Assembly: GCA_963812085.1 (NCBI GenBank)
Contig: CAWETL010000004.1
Coordinates: 434,001-498,000, forward strand
Direction: 5' to 3'
Length of the DNA stretch: 64,000 nt
Origin: SPDF01 sp963812085
GTDB lineage: Bacteria > Gemmatimonadota > Gemmatimonadetes > Gemmatimonadales > GWC2-71-9
Position numbers and translations under genes: made by a program. Position 1 is the first letter of the stretch. Every line of letters begins with the position of its first letter. A model generated the notes under the pieces. That model was not told the origin of the DNA, searched no databases, and saw only the letters and a list, made by a program, of their open reading frames with translations. Positions 28,356 to 35,333 of the stretch are shown here, piece by piece.

Positions 28356-29845
28356 AACCACATCCCCAAAACCTCACCGTACCAATGGAGAAGCTCGACC
28401 CGAAGAGTCGTGCCTGCAACTTCAACGAAGTCGCATTAGGCTACACCGAAGAAGAAGCATTGCTCGAAGCTAAAAGATGCCTAAGCTGTCCCAAACCACA
28501 ATGCGTTGAAAGCTGCCCCGTTGGCGTCGAAATTCCAGCCTTCATAAAGCTCATAAAAGAGAGAAAATACGACGCTGCAATAAAGAAAGTGAAAGAAAAG
28601 AACAGCTTCCCAGCTATCTGCGGAAGAGTATGCCCGCAAGAAGAACAATGCCAAAAAACCTGCGTTCGCGGAAAAACTGGTGACCCAATTTCGATTGGAA
28701 GACTCGAACGATTCATCGCAGACCTAGAACAGAAAAGAGGGCTAAGTATTCCACCGATTAACAAGCCAACTGGAAGAAGAGTTGCTGTAGTCGGGGCCGG
28801 ACCAGCTGGTCTAACAGCAGCAGCTGATTTGGCAAAGCTAGGTCACAAAGTAACAATCTTCGAGGCACTGCACTTGGCTGGCGGAGTTCTTGTGTACGGT
28901 ATCCCAGAGTTTAGACTCCCCAAAAGGATAGTTCAAGCAGAAGTCGACTACATCAAAAAACTGGGCGTGCAGGTACACTCCGACGCGTTGATAGGTAGAC
29001 TGTTTACGATTGAAGAACTATTCAAAAAAGGATTCGACGCCGTCTTCATCGGATCAGGCGCCGGACTACCAGTGTTTCTGGGAATTCCAGGCGAAAACCT
29101 CGGCGGAATCTATTCAGCAAACGAGTTCCTGATAAGAGTCAACCTCATGAAATCATACAAGTTTCCAGAATTTGACACACCCCTCAAAGTCGGCAAACAC
29201 GTAGCAATCATAGGCGGAGGCAACGTCGCCATGGATTCAGCTAGATGTGCATTGAGACTTGGAGCTGAGAATGTCTGCATCGTTTACCGACGATCAAGAG
29301 AAGAACTACCCGCAAGAGAAGAGGAACTAGTGAACGCCGAAGAAGAAGGCATAACATGCAGATTCCAAGCAGCACCAACAAGATTTCTAGGAGACGAACA
29401 GGGCAAAGTCAAAGCCGTCGAGCTCGTCGCTATGAAACTTGGCGAACCAGATGAATCCGGCAGAAGACAACCAGTTCCAATCAAAGGATCAGAAGTCACA
29501 ATGGACGTAGACACCGTGATAGTGGCAATCGGCAGGACTCCAAACCCAATAATTCAAAGCGTAACCGAGAACCTCAAAACAACAGCCAAAGGCACCATAG
29601 TTGCAGACAAAGAAACGGGAAAAACCAGCCTCGAAGGCGTCTACACGGGCGGCGATATCATGACAGGCGAAGCCACAGTTATTAGCGCGATGGGCGCAGG
29701 CAAACGAGCAGCAAAAGCCATAAACGAGTACCTACTAACCAAGAATCAACCCCTTTTTCCAGAGATACCCTATTCCCACTTTCAGATTAGCACGCATTGT
29801 ACTGACTCAGAACTCAATCAATCAACGTGCTTGCGAAAGCGTTAA
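28334..29845 (+). CDS. GltD/NfnB-like NADPH oxidoreductase (glutamate synthase small-subunit family)
   Basis: A 503-residue protein. N-terminal Fe-S domain with CLSCPKPQCVESCPVGVEIP and CGRVCPQEEQCQKTC; FAD site VAVVGAGPAGLTAAADLAKL; NADP site VAIIGGGNVAMDSARCALRL; C-terminal TVIVAIGRTPNP and GVYTGGDIMTGEATVISAMG. Length and motifs match NfnB/SudA and the stand-alone archaeal GltA. The electron partner is the preceding gene; no glutamate synthase large subunit is nearby, so NfnAB-type transhydrogenation is more likely than glutamate synthesis (inference). Confidence 0.9.
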   Translation: MQMQTTLKPHPQNLTVPMEKLDPKSRACNFNEVALGYTEEEALLEAKRCLSCPKPQCVESCPVGVEIPAFIKLIKERKYDAAIKKVKEKNSFPAICGRVCPQEEQCQKTCVRGKTGDPISIGRLERFIADLEQKRGLSIPPINKPTGRRVAVVGAGPAGLTAAADLAKLGHKVTIFEALHLAGGVLVYGIPEFRLPKRIVQAEVDYIKKLGVQVHSDALIGRLFTIEELFKKGFDAVFIGSGAGLPVFLGIPGENLGGIYSANEFLIRVNLMKSYKFPEFDTPLKVGKHVAIIGGGNVAMDSARCALRLGAENVCIVYRRSREELPAREEELVNAEEEGITCRFQAAPTRFLGDEQGKVKAVELVAMKLGEPDESGRRQPVPIKGSEVTMDVDTVIVAIGRTPNPIIQSVTENLKTTAKGTIVADKETGKTSLEGVYTGGDIMTGEATVISAMGAGKRAAKAINEYLLTKNQPLFPEIPYSHFQISTHCTDSELNQSTCLRKR

Positions 29846-29887
29846 CAACATGAAATCTCTAAACTATACTCGAGGAGTTGCCAAAGG

Positions 29888-30403
29888 ATGAAAGCATACG
29901 TGGGTTTAACCTGCAAACCAGGGGCTTATAATGAAGTATTGAAAAAGCTTCTTTTCAGCCTTCACATCGACCAGCAAAACGTGTTTTTACTCTTCGGTCC
30001 GGTTGATATACTCATTGGATTTCCCAATTTAGCGAGCGTAGAGGAGTTCGTGGAGAAATGGGTTACTCCCATCAGAATGATAGGTGCGGAAGACGACTTA
30101 ATTACAAAAACGATGAGTCTCATAGTGGCATCTGAGGGACCCAAACTTTCCGAAAAACCATTCGCCTTTCTCTTCCTGAACACTAAACCACAGAGCGCAG
30201 AAGATGTAAAGACGAAACTGCTTACCATCCCGGATGTTTTGTCAGCTGATGTTGTGCTTGGACCTTTTGATGTAATATGCTCGATAAAGGCAGAAGATCG
30301 CGAAGATCTCGAAACTACCGTCTTGCTCATACAACAGATCGATGGATTAGTAAGCTCAGCTACGTCCATAGTCTCACCCATCAAGTTTCTGCCAGACTGG
30401 TGA
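29888..30403 (+). CDS. Tandem Lrp/AsnC ligand-binding (RAM) domain protein
   Basis: A 171-residue protein with two RAM-like halves: MKAYVGLTCKPGAYNEVLKK with VFLLFGPVDILIGF, then FAFLFLNTKPQSAEDVKTKL with ADVVLGPFDVICSIKAEDRE. There is no helix-turn-helix domain, so it is probably an effector sensor that works with another protein. It lies 42 bases after the GltD-like gene and may be in its operon. ATG 29888 is preceded by GAGGAG at 29873-29878. A shorter single-domain relative lies at 51215. Confidence 0.83.
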   Translation: MKAYVGLTCKPGAYNEVLKKLLFSLHIDQQNVFLLFGPVDILIGFPNLASVEEFVEKWVTPIRMIGAEDDLITKTMSLIVASEGPKLSEKPFAFLFLNTKPQSAEDVKTKLLTIPDVLSADVVLGPFDVICSIKAEDREDLETTVLLIQQIDGLVSSATSIVSPIKFLPDW

Positions 30404-30525
30404 CACTCTACCTTCGCGAATTACTCCCTTTTTAATGCTGTTTCTTACAATAGAATTAGAAGGGCACGCGCTGCGGGAAGCCAAATTAATCAGAGAACGT
30501 TGACTAACTCGATCGGCTTGCAGAA

Positions 30526-30811
30526 AGCTACATATCTGTAGAGGTAGTTGACGAAAAAGAACCCCAAGAAACCTCAGACGATTACGTAATCTGATTTCTT
30601 GAATTTCCTCCTTAAAGGGAGGGCCAAGTTCTTTTGGTTGTAGCCTGAGAGTAGGGGTTTATAGGCGGGTTTTGCACCCGTGCATTTCACATTTTGGGTT
30701 TTTCAGATAGCTTCAGGACTTTTGCTGCTTCGGGAAGCTTGTCTTTGTATTTCTCTGCTTCACTCAAAACGTCTTCGCGCCACGACTTGCCCCAAGCTAA
30801 ACACCGGCGGA
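30526..30811. repeat. Dispersed element remnant R1
   Basis: It matches 33946-34231 at a constant offset of 3420 bases at its left end. It includes a broken copy of the 36-residue reading frame at 33904, an inverted CCTCCTTTAAAGGGAGG-like stretch, GCGGGTTTTGCACCC, and on the - strand the end of a protein (GKSWREDVLSEAEKYK, KLPEAAKVLKLSEK). It fills most of the 30404-30823 gap and directly abuts a PIN gene. Confidence 0.65.
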
Positions 30812-30823
30812 TCTGCCTGGAGC

Positions 30824-31222
30824 CTACTCCATTTCTTTTATTGGAATTGCGACTTTGCATTTTTTTAACAATTCTGTGTCCTGTGTAACTAGTTTTATGT
30901 TTTCCTTTTCAGCTATATACGCGTAGGAGGCGTCATAGAAGGTTAGATGTCTTTCGATGGCCACCGCCAAAACATCGGCTAATGAATCAATATCTATCTT
31001 TCTTAAAGACCCAATTGCCTCGGAGAAAATCGCTGCTACTCTTTTGGGGTCTTTGAGCTTTTTTTGCTGGTTCTCTTTCCAGAGTACGTTTCCAATCTCG
31101 TATTGGGTCAAGGAACTTGCTGCGCATTCCTCAGGGTTGAACCCTGTGCCAGAAACAAGCAACGGGTAGAGTGCTGATGTATCGATCAGATACTTACATT
31201 TCGTGCCGTGTCGCTCTGACAT
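30824..31222 (-). CDS. VapC PIN-domain toxin
   Basis: A 132-residue protein: CKYLIDTSALYPLL (Asp), SSLTQYEIGNVLW (Glu), LTFYDASYAYIAEKENI (Asp) and KLVTQDTELLKKC (Asp). A complete PIN ribonuclease. It overlaps the antitoxin gene by 29 bases. Its C-terminal coding region and the flanking repeat are duplicated in decayed form at 55.66-55.95 kb. Confidence 0.87.
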   Translation of the reverse strand: MSERHGTKCKYLIDTSALYPLLVSGTGFNPEECAASSLTQYEIGNVLWKENQQKKLKDPKRVAAIFSEAIGSLRKIDIDSLADVLAVAIERHLTFYDASYAYIAEKENIKLVTQDTELLKKCKVAIPIKEME

Positions 31223-31430
31223 CGTTTACCCACTCTTCTGGTTTAACGTCCATCAAGCTGCTAAGTTCTTTGGCGACCTTCCGAGCTTTTGCTTGCTTTT
31301 CAGCCACTAGTTGCTCGAGAAGCTTCTCCACAGCAACTCTCAAGTCAACACCAAGCTTCTCGGCTTCATCTTTCAAGCTTTTCTTGACCCGGACAGACAA
31401 AACCTCAGTCACCGTATACACCAACAACAT
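31194..31430 (-). CDS. Ribbon-helix-helix type VapB antitoxin
   Basis: A 78-residue protein: VLSVRVKKSLKDEAEKLGVD gives the RHH strand and first helix, and VEKLLEQLVAEKQAKARKVA a long helix; the acidic tail ends WVNDVRATRHEM. ATG 31430 lies four bases downstream of a perfect palindrome, which favours this start and autoregulation. GTG 31412 is an alternative. Confidence 0.83.
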   Translation of the reverse strand: MLLVYTVTEVLSVRVKKSLKDEAEKLGVDLRVAVEKLLEQLVAEKQAKARKVAKELSSLMDVKPEEWVNDVRATRHEM

Positions 31431-31434
31431 AATG

Positions 31435-31451
31435 TATACACACTGTGTATA
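31435..31451. promoter_or_regulatory. Perfect palindromic operator upstream of VapB
   Basis: TATACACACTGTGTATA: two eight-base arms with a central C, ending four bases before the antitoxin start on the - strand. RHH antitoxins usually bind such dyads to repress their own operon. Confidence 0.7.
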
Positions 31452-31536
31452 AGAATATTATCCTCCCGCCACAACTACTCTCTATTTCGCCTTCTACTAT
31501 TTGAGGAAAAAGAAGGCAAACAGCATCTCAGTTTGT

Positions 31537-31993
31537 CTACAAATCTACATGCATCAAACCCGCGCTTAGGGGATCAATAAAGTTTATTCTTGCTTCTTGA
31601 CGAACAACTTTCTTTAGCTTAAGCAGTTCCTCGTCATGAGTGTAGAGGACTGGCACTTTGTTGGCTAGAAAGTTGGCGACTATGAGTGCATCTCTTCCTC
31701 CAAGACCATGTTTAACTGAAAGTTGCAGGCCAATCTGAGTGGTTTTTCTGGTTTGATTAAAGAAATGAACATATGGGTGTCTCAATAGCAAAGTTAGTCG
31801 TTCCAAAGCCTCCTGAGGAAACCACTTAAGATAGAAAACCAAGACATGATAAGTCTCATGAATTACCGTTGGATTTAACGCTACAATATTGTCTGGAGAC
31901 AAATTTTGTAATAAGCCCGCTTACTTTTTTATGCTCAGGATAGGCAGGATCCATGGCGACGCAAAGTATGTTTGAGTCTAATCCAACGATCAA
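31537..31993 (-). CDS. VapC PIN-domain toxin, one frameshift
   Basis: The start TTG 31993 overlaps the antitoxin stop (TTG 32008 is also possible). The first part reads IVGLDSNILCVAMDPAYPEH with the first PIN Asp. A single-base shift at about 31918, in a CCC run, joins it to LSPDNIVALNPTVIHETYHV, GGRDALIVANFLANKVPVLY and THDEELLKL. Without the repair only the C-terminal 121 residues are seen. The ending MHVDL resembles the HVDLQTN end of the 51.9 kb HTH gene, perhaps because recombination replaced the 3' end. Confidence 0.72.
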
Positions 31994-32235
31994 GACTTCG
32001 TTCTCCAAATTGCCTTTATTTCCTTTGGTGACACAAATTTTGGCTTGCCCTTCCGTTTGGGTTCTGAGGAAATCACTCTTCGAAACTCCTCCAAGAAATC
32101 CCTTCGCTCCCCGGGAAGCAGCAGATAACCTTCAGGTGTCTTCTTTAGAACAGCTACGTCTCCAATTTGCTCGCGAATCTCGACGGGGATGCAAAGCCTG
32201 CCTTTCGAGTCTACTTTAAGGTGAACTTCATCCAA
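31990..32235 (-). CDS. AbrB-type VapB antitoxin
   Basis: An 81-residue protein. The swapped-hairpin N-terminus is VHLKVDSKGRLCIPVEIREQ followed by IGDVAVLKKTPEGYLLLP; the tail EPKRKGKPKFVSPKEIKAIW would bind the PIN partner. It overlaps the toxin start by a few bases. Confidence 0.83.
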   Translation of the reverse strand: MDEVHLKVDSKGRLCIPVEIREQIGDVAVLKKTPEGYLLLPGERRDFLEEFRRVISSEPKRKGKPKFVSPKEIKAIWRTKS

Positions 32236-32353
32236 CTAATTTCCCACAACTAAGAAGTGGGACAGACAAGGATTTAAAACTTACTTTGGCCCCCACTAAC
32301 GCATCAGACAAAACATAATCGCTTTCTACGATGTCCTTGTAAACTCCGATTTT

Positions 32354-32701
32354 TTGTTTGGACCAGACGCGGTCGCGACCATTTCAATGACTAACCCGAT
32401 GTTTTATCCGGAGACTAATATTTTCCTCTACTGGGATGGCCAAAGCTGGATCAACGTTCAAAGCAGCTTCGTAGCGCCACACACGATTATTGGCACCGTT
32501 CCAGTTTCAGCTCTCTGGGGAACACCCATAGCAATAGCGACCGAAACCATAATCCCAACACCTGCAGCCACTTCAACGGCACCAACTAGTGAAGACCAAA
32601 CCCACGGCGAAACAAATTCACAAACCCGAATCATTGTGGCAATAATTGCATTGTCTATTATTGTTGTCATAGCTGGAGCCTCAGTCTTGCTCAAGAGGTA
32701 G
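32354..32701 (+). CDS. C-terminal part of a surface protein with a membrane anchor
   Basis: 115 residues. A beta-rich start (NIFLYWDGQSWINVQSSFVA, TIIGTVPVSALWGTPIAIA) is followed by a Thr/Pro linker and a terminal membrane helix (IIVAIIALSIIVVIAGASVL) with LLKR after it. There is no signal peptide and the first codon (TTG) is unconvincing, so this is probably the 3' remnant of a longer secreted gene. Confidence 0.5.
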   Translation: MFGPDAVATISMTNPMFYPETNIFLYWDGQSWINVQSSFVAPHTIIGTVPVSALWGTPIAIATETIIPTPAATSTAPTSEDQTHGETNSQTRIIVAIIALSIIVVIAGASVLLKR

Positions 32702-32830
32702 CAAAATCGCAAAACAAAGAACTAAAGAAAAAATACGCGCGCTCTTGTTCAACCCCTTCTGTCACATTTTGAGGGGGCAAGAAACAATAAATATCCACCA
32801 CGTCAATGGCTCCACCAATTTACTGCAAAT

Positions 32831-32930
32831 AGAGCATATAAATGGAAAACACGTTTTTGCTCACCGGTTGATTTTTGCCAACTCTAAATTTGAACAATTA
32901 GTTTTAGCGCCCAAATCTGAATGCGTTAAG
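32831..32930. repeat. Terminase-downstream repeat, copy C
   Basis: GAGCATATAAATGGAAAAC, ACGTTTTTGCTCACCGG and CGCCCAAATCTGAATGCG match copies A and B. The - strand encodes LNAFRFG as the last residues before the gap. Confidence 0.7.
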
Positions 32931-33110
32931 AGGCGCCGTTAATTTCAAAGAAATCCCATACCGTATGCCATCCACAGTGTGGTCACGTTCCTTTAAATCA
33001 GCATTGTATTCCAGCAGCTCACTTACCGCGCTGACGCAACGACTAGAAATGTAGAATCTCGCCGCCATCCCCTGCCTTCACAAGCGAGCACCCAAAGTAT
33101 CCATCATTCA
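32915..33110 (-). pseudogene. Terminase large subunit C-terminal remnant (second copy)
   Basis: On the - strand, RFYISSRCVSAVSELLEYNA and KERDHTVDGIRYGIS align with RIFIARHCVNLISELLEYK and KERDHAVDALRYALK of the 11.7 kb remnant, and both end in AFRFG. LVKAGDGG just upstream corresponds to FPKAGDG. Only about 60 residues survive. The remaining gap to 33248 shows no gene. Confidence 0.65.
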
Positions 33111-33248
33111 CCAACCAGCACAACCGCATCCGCGTCGACGAAAATTTTCACTAAACAAAAAACCTTACAAACCAGCAGCTTCAAAAACATCAAAATCGGG
33201 CGAAATCCACCAGACTTCAGGGTAGGTAGTTCGCTTGGGCTGTATTAC

Positions 33249-33635
33249 TTATTGTGCTTGGTGATTGTTCTCAGATTTGAGGGCTCGAATTTGAACTCTA
33301 TCATAACTTCTTAGGGCCAAGTCTAGTTTAATTGCCAAAGAGACGAAAACTGCGTCGTAGACCGTAATTTTGTTCCTTTTCGCTATTGAATATGATTCCT
33401 GCATTATGCTTTCGTTAGGGGATAGAATCTTTATTTTCCCAGCTTCTATAAGTCCATAGAAAATGGATATGTATGGTTTACCGTTTTCCAAGTCTTTCAA
33501 AAGATTTTCATGCTTCCAAATGGCGTTTGTTACTTCGTATACCACCAACTCAGGCGCCACGATCTGATCATCTGACAGTAACTTTTCGTTCTTAAGCAGG
33601 CCCTCAACGATGAAACTGCTGTCGGCAACTATCAG
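33249..33635 (-). CDS. VapC PIN-domain toxin, possible CTG start
   Basis: The frame extends up to 33635, where LIVADSSFIVEGLLKNEKLL supplies the first PIN Asp; no ATG, GTG or TTG precedes it, but CTG 33635 overlaps the antitoxin TGA as CTGA and has GGGAGGAT about ten bases upstream. Starting at GTG 33560 would lose the catalytic Asp. Further PIN features are APELVVYEVTNAIWKHENLL, KITVYDAVFVSLAIKLDLAL and SYDRVQI. CTG initiation or a sequencing error in the start codon are both possible. Confidence 0.75.
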   Translation of the reverse strand: MIVADSSFIVEGLLKNEKLLSDDQIVAPELVVYEVTNAIWKHENLLKDLENGKPYISIFYGLIEAGKIKILSPNESIMQESYSIAKRNKITVYDAVFVSLAIKLDLALRSYDRVQIRALKSENNHQAQ

Positions 33636-33856
33636 CGGCGTCTATCCTCCCTAATTAGCCTCACTTCTTCCTCAGTTGAGGTTTTGATCGGATTTTCGGC
33701 TTGCAACTTCTCCAGTTTGCAGAATAACTCCTCGGATTTCTTATTGTTAAGATAGAGTTTCATCCCTTGCCTTAATGCGTCGGAGAGTTTGCCATATCTC
33801 TGCAGTTGGCGCTTTTCCTCTTCGGATATTCTTACGCTTACCATGCTCATAGTCAT
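33632..33856 (-). CDS. Ribbon-helix-helix VapB antitoxin
   Basis: A 74-residue protein. MVSVRISEEEKRQLQRYGKL and LSDALRQGMKLYLNNKKSEE form the RHH fold; the tail STEEEVRLIREDRRR binds the toxin. The start may be at the second or third Met. TTACGTAA, a small dyad, lies just upstream. Confidence 0.83.
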   Translation of the reverse strand: MTMSMVSVRISEEEKRQLQRYGKLSDALRQGMKLYLNNKKSEELFCKLEKLQAENPIKTSTEEEVRLIREDRRR

Positions 33857-33903
33857 ACATTACGTAAGACACACTGTACGATTTAAGTTTTTAGAACTCT
33901 AAT

Positions 33904-34014
33904 ATGCAAATCAACTCAATCGAGCTCGCTTTGGCTTTCAAAAAAGGCTACATAACTGTAGAGGTAGTTGACGAAGAAAAACCCGAAGAAACCTCAGACG
34001 ACTACGTAATCTGA
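33904..34014 (+). CDS. 36-residue conserved small protein of the element remnant
   Basis: MQINSIELALAFKKGYITVE then VVDEEKPEETSDDYVI. Decayed copies of the second half occur at 30526-30594, 51724-51780 and, more distantly, 14891-14964 and 54090-54140. Repeated conservation suggests a real small gene of the old element. A TTTAAGTTTTTA sequence lies upstream. Function unknown. Confidence 0.4.
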   Translation: MQINSIELALAFKKGYITVEVVDEEKPEETSDDYVI

Positions 34015-34231
34015 TTTCTTGAAATTCCTCGTTAAAGGGAAGGAACAAGTTCTTTTGGCTGTAGCCTGAGAGTAGTAGGGGTTTATAGGCGGGTTTTGCA
34101 CCCGTACATTTTCACATTTCGTGTTTTTCAGATAACTTCAGGATTTTTGCCGCTTCGGGAAGCTTTTCTTTGTATTTCTCTGCTTCACTCAAAACGTCTT
34201 CGCGCCACGACTTGCCCGAAGCTAAAGGACA
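33946..34231. repeat. Dispersed element remnant R2
   Basis: Partner of R1 at 30526-30811; see that entry. Shorter pieces recur at 35165-35230, 42450-42500, 49166-49240, 54090-54180 and 55672-55770. Confidence 0.65.
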
Positions 34232-34447
34232 GTGATCCTTAAAGAAATCAGCTTTAACCATCTCGAACCATCTGCGTTTCCCTTCAAGTTTGTGCTGCTC
34301 CAACAACTCTAGCTGATTTGGCGGAGCAAGATGGCTGAATTGATGGATAACATTAAAAAAGTAATACCCGCATAAATGTAATGCGATGATAAAAGTTGGA
34401 AAATGAAGTCGTCGTAACAAAGAAAGGTCAGACAACCATACCCGCAC
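34112..34447 (-). pseudogene. C-terminal end of an element-encoded protein
   Basis: The conserved part is about 55 residues: LEGKRRWFEMVKADFFKDHC then PLASGKSWREDVLSEAEKYK and KLPEAAKILKLSEKHEM. The end recurs in R1 (GKSWREDVLSEAEKYKDK) and, broken, at 55.7 kb. The N-terminal 45 residues look like chance translation and overlap the VapB promoter on the other strand. Family unknown; probably a viral or mobile-element protein. Confidence 0.4.
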
Positions 34448-34626
34448 GCCTTCGCAAGAAGTTCAAAATAGAAGAAGGCACACACTTAGAAGTATTCGAA
34501 ACCAACGAGGGCATACTGTTAAAACCAAAAAAATCAATATGGGACATGATAGGTTCAGGGTCGGCATTCGCCACTCCAGAAGAAATGAAGAAGCTACTTG
34601 ATGAACTCAGGGAACAAGATGAATAA
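34396..34626 (+). CDS. AbrB-type VapB antitoxin
   Basis: TTG 34396 gives 76 residues: ENEVVVTKKGQTTIPARLRK, IEEGTHLEVFETNEGILLKP and a tail IWDMIGSGSAFATPEEMKKL. The layout matches the antitoxin at 13508. It overlaps the PIN gene by eight bases. Confidence 0.86.
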   Translation: MENEVVVTKKGQTTIPARLRKKFKIEEGTHLEVFETNEGILLKPKKSIWDMIGSGSAFATPEEMKKLLDELREQDE

Positions 34627-35002
34627 GGCGACATATGATAGCAGGTTCTTTGTCGAATTCTTTTACTCAAAAGATGAAAACTTGCAGCGAAAAATAAAAG
34701 ACGAAAAGAAACGCAAAGAGAAATACATCTCAACAATAGTAATCCATGAAGTGTACAAATTCTCTCTTGCTAAAGAAGGAAGAGAAACTGCAGCATTACG
34801 AGCAGAATTGCTGAAGAGTGACTTCCGGGTCGTCCCAGTTGACGCTCAAATAGCACAAATCTCTGCGGAACTAAGACACAAATACAACTTGTCTATGGGT
34901 GACAGCATGGTTGCAGCTACAGCATCCACGTTGAACGCCGTTTGTATCTCAGATGATCCACATTTCCACAAAATCAAAGAAATCCAAACAACCTGGATCT
35001 AA
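34619..35002 (+). CDS. VapC PIN-domain toxin
   Basis: I prefer ATG 34619 (MNKATYDSRFFVEFFYSKDE), which gives the same eight-base overlap as the 13.1 kb pair, over a start at 34598. Catalytic residues appear in YDSRFF, TIVIHEVYKF, MGDSMVAATAST and CISDDPHFHKI. It is about 127 residues and complete. It is a close paralogue of the 13117-13515 toxin. Confidence 0.87.
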   Translation: MNKATYDSRFFVEFFYSKDENLQRKIKDEKKRKEKYISTIVIHEVYKFSLAKEGRETAALRAELLKSDFRVVPVDAQIAQISAELRHKYNLSMGDSMVAATASTLNAVCISDDPHFHKIKEIQTTWI

Positions 35003-35065
35003 ACTTCTATATACCTACCGTCTTGATTTCACAAGAACTCATTTCTTAGCAGATCCTCTGACAAA

Positions 35066-35227
35066 TTAGACCTTAGAACCTAAATTCAAGACTTCAGCAG
35101 CTACAGGTATCTCTCCCATCTTTTGTGCCCGCATTACCTTCGCTTGGGGGTCTAAGCGGAATTTGAAGGCGTAGTCTTTTTGGTTGTAACCTGAGAGTGC
35201 GGTTTTAGGTGGGTTTTGCACCAGCAT
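35066..35227 (-). CDS. 53-residue conserved small protein of the element remnant
   Basis: ATG 35227 opens MLVQNPPKTALSGYNQKDYA then FKFRLDPQAKVMRAQKMGEI and ends VLNLGSKV. A frame-disrupted relative occurs at 49148-49226 (VLLGYDQRNYSFKYGVDL), and its first codons overlap the GGTGCAAAACCCGCC part of repeats R1 and R2. This is the only uninterrupted copy. No family recognised. It is divergent from the P-type ATPase gene. Confidence 0.45.
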   Translation of the reverse strand: MLVQNPPKTALSGYNQKDYAFKFRLDPQAKVMRAQKMGEIPVAAEVLNLGSKV

Positions 35228-35333
35228 ATTTTTGATCTTCCGGGGATATTAGTTACAGCGCGCGCCTTGTTTTCCAGAAATGCCTTTAAGAAGCCCTGCA
35301 AATTTAAGCTGGACCTCTTGAGAGGTTGGCAAC

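Noticed and set aside
34100..34125. GCGGGTTTTGCACCCG as a possible RNA hairpin gene
   Set aside because: The stem is short and the sequence is part of a repeat that encodes small proteins on the other strand.
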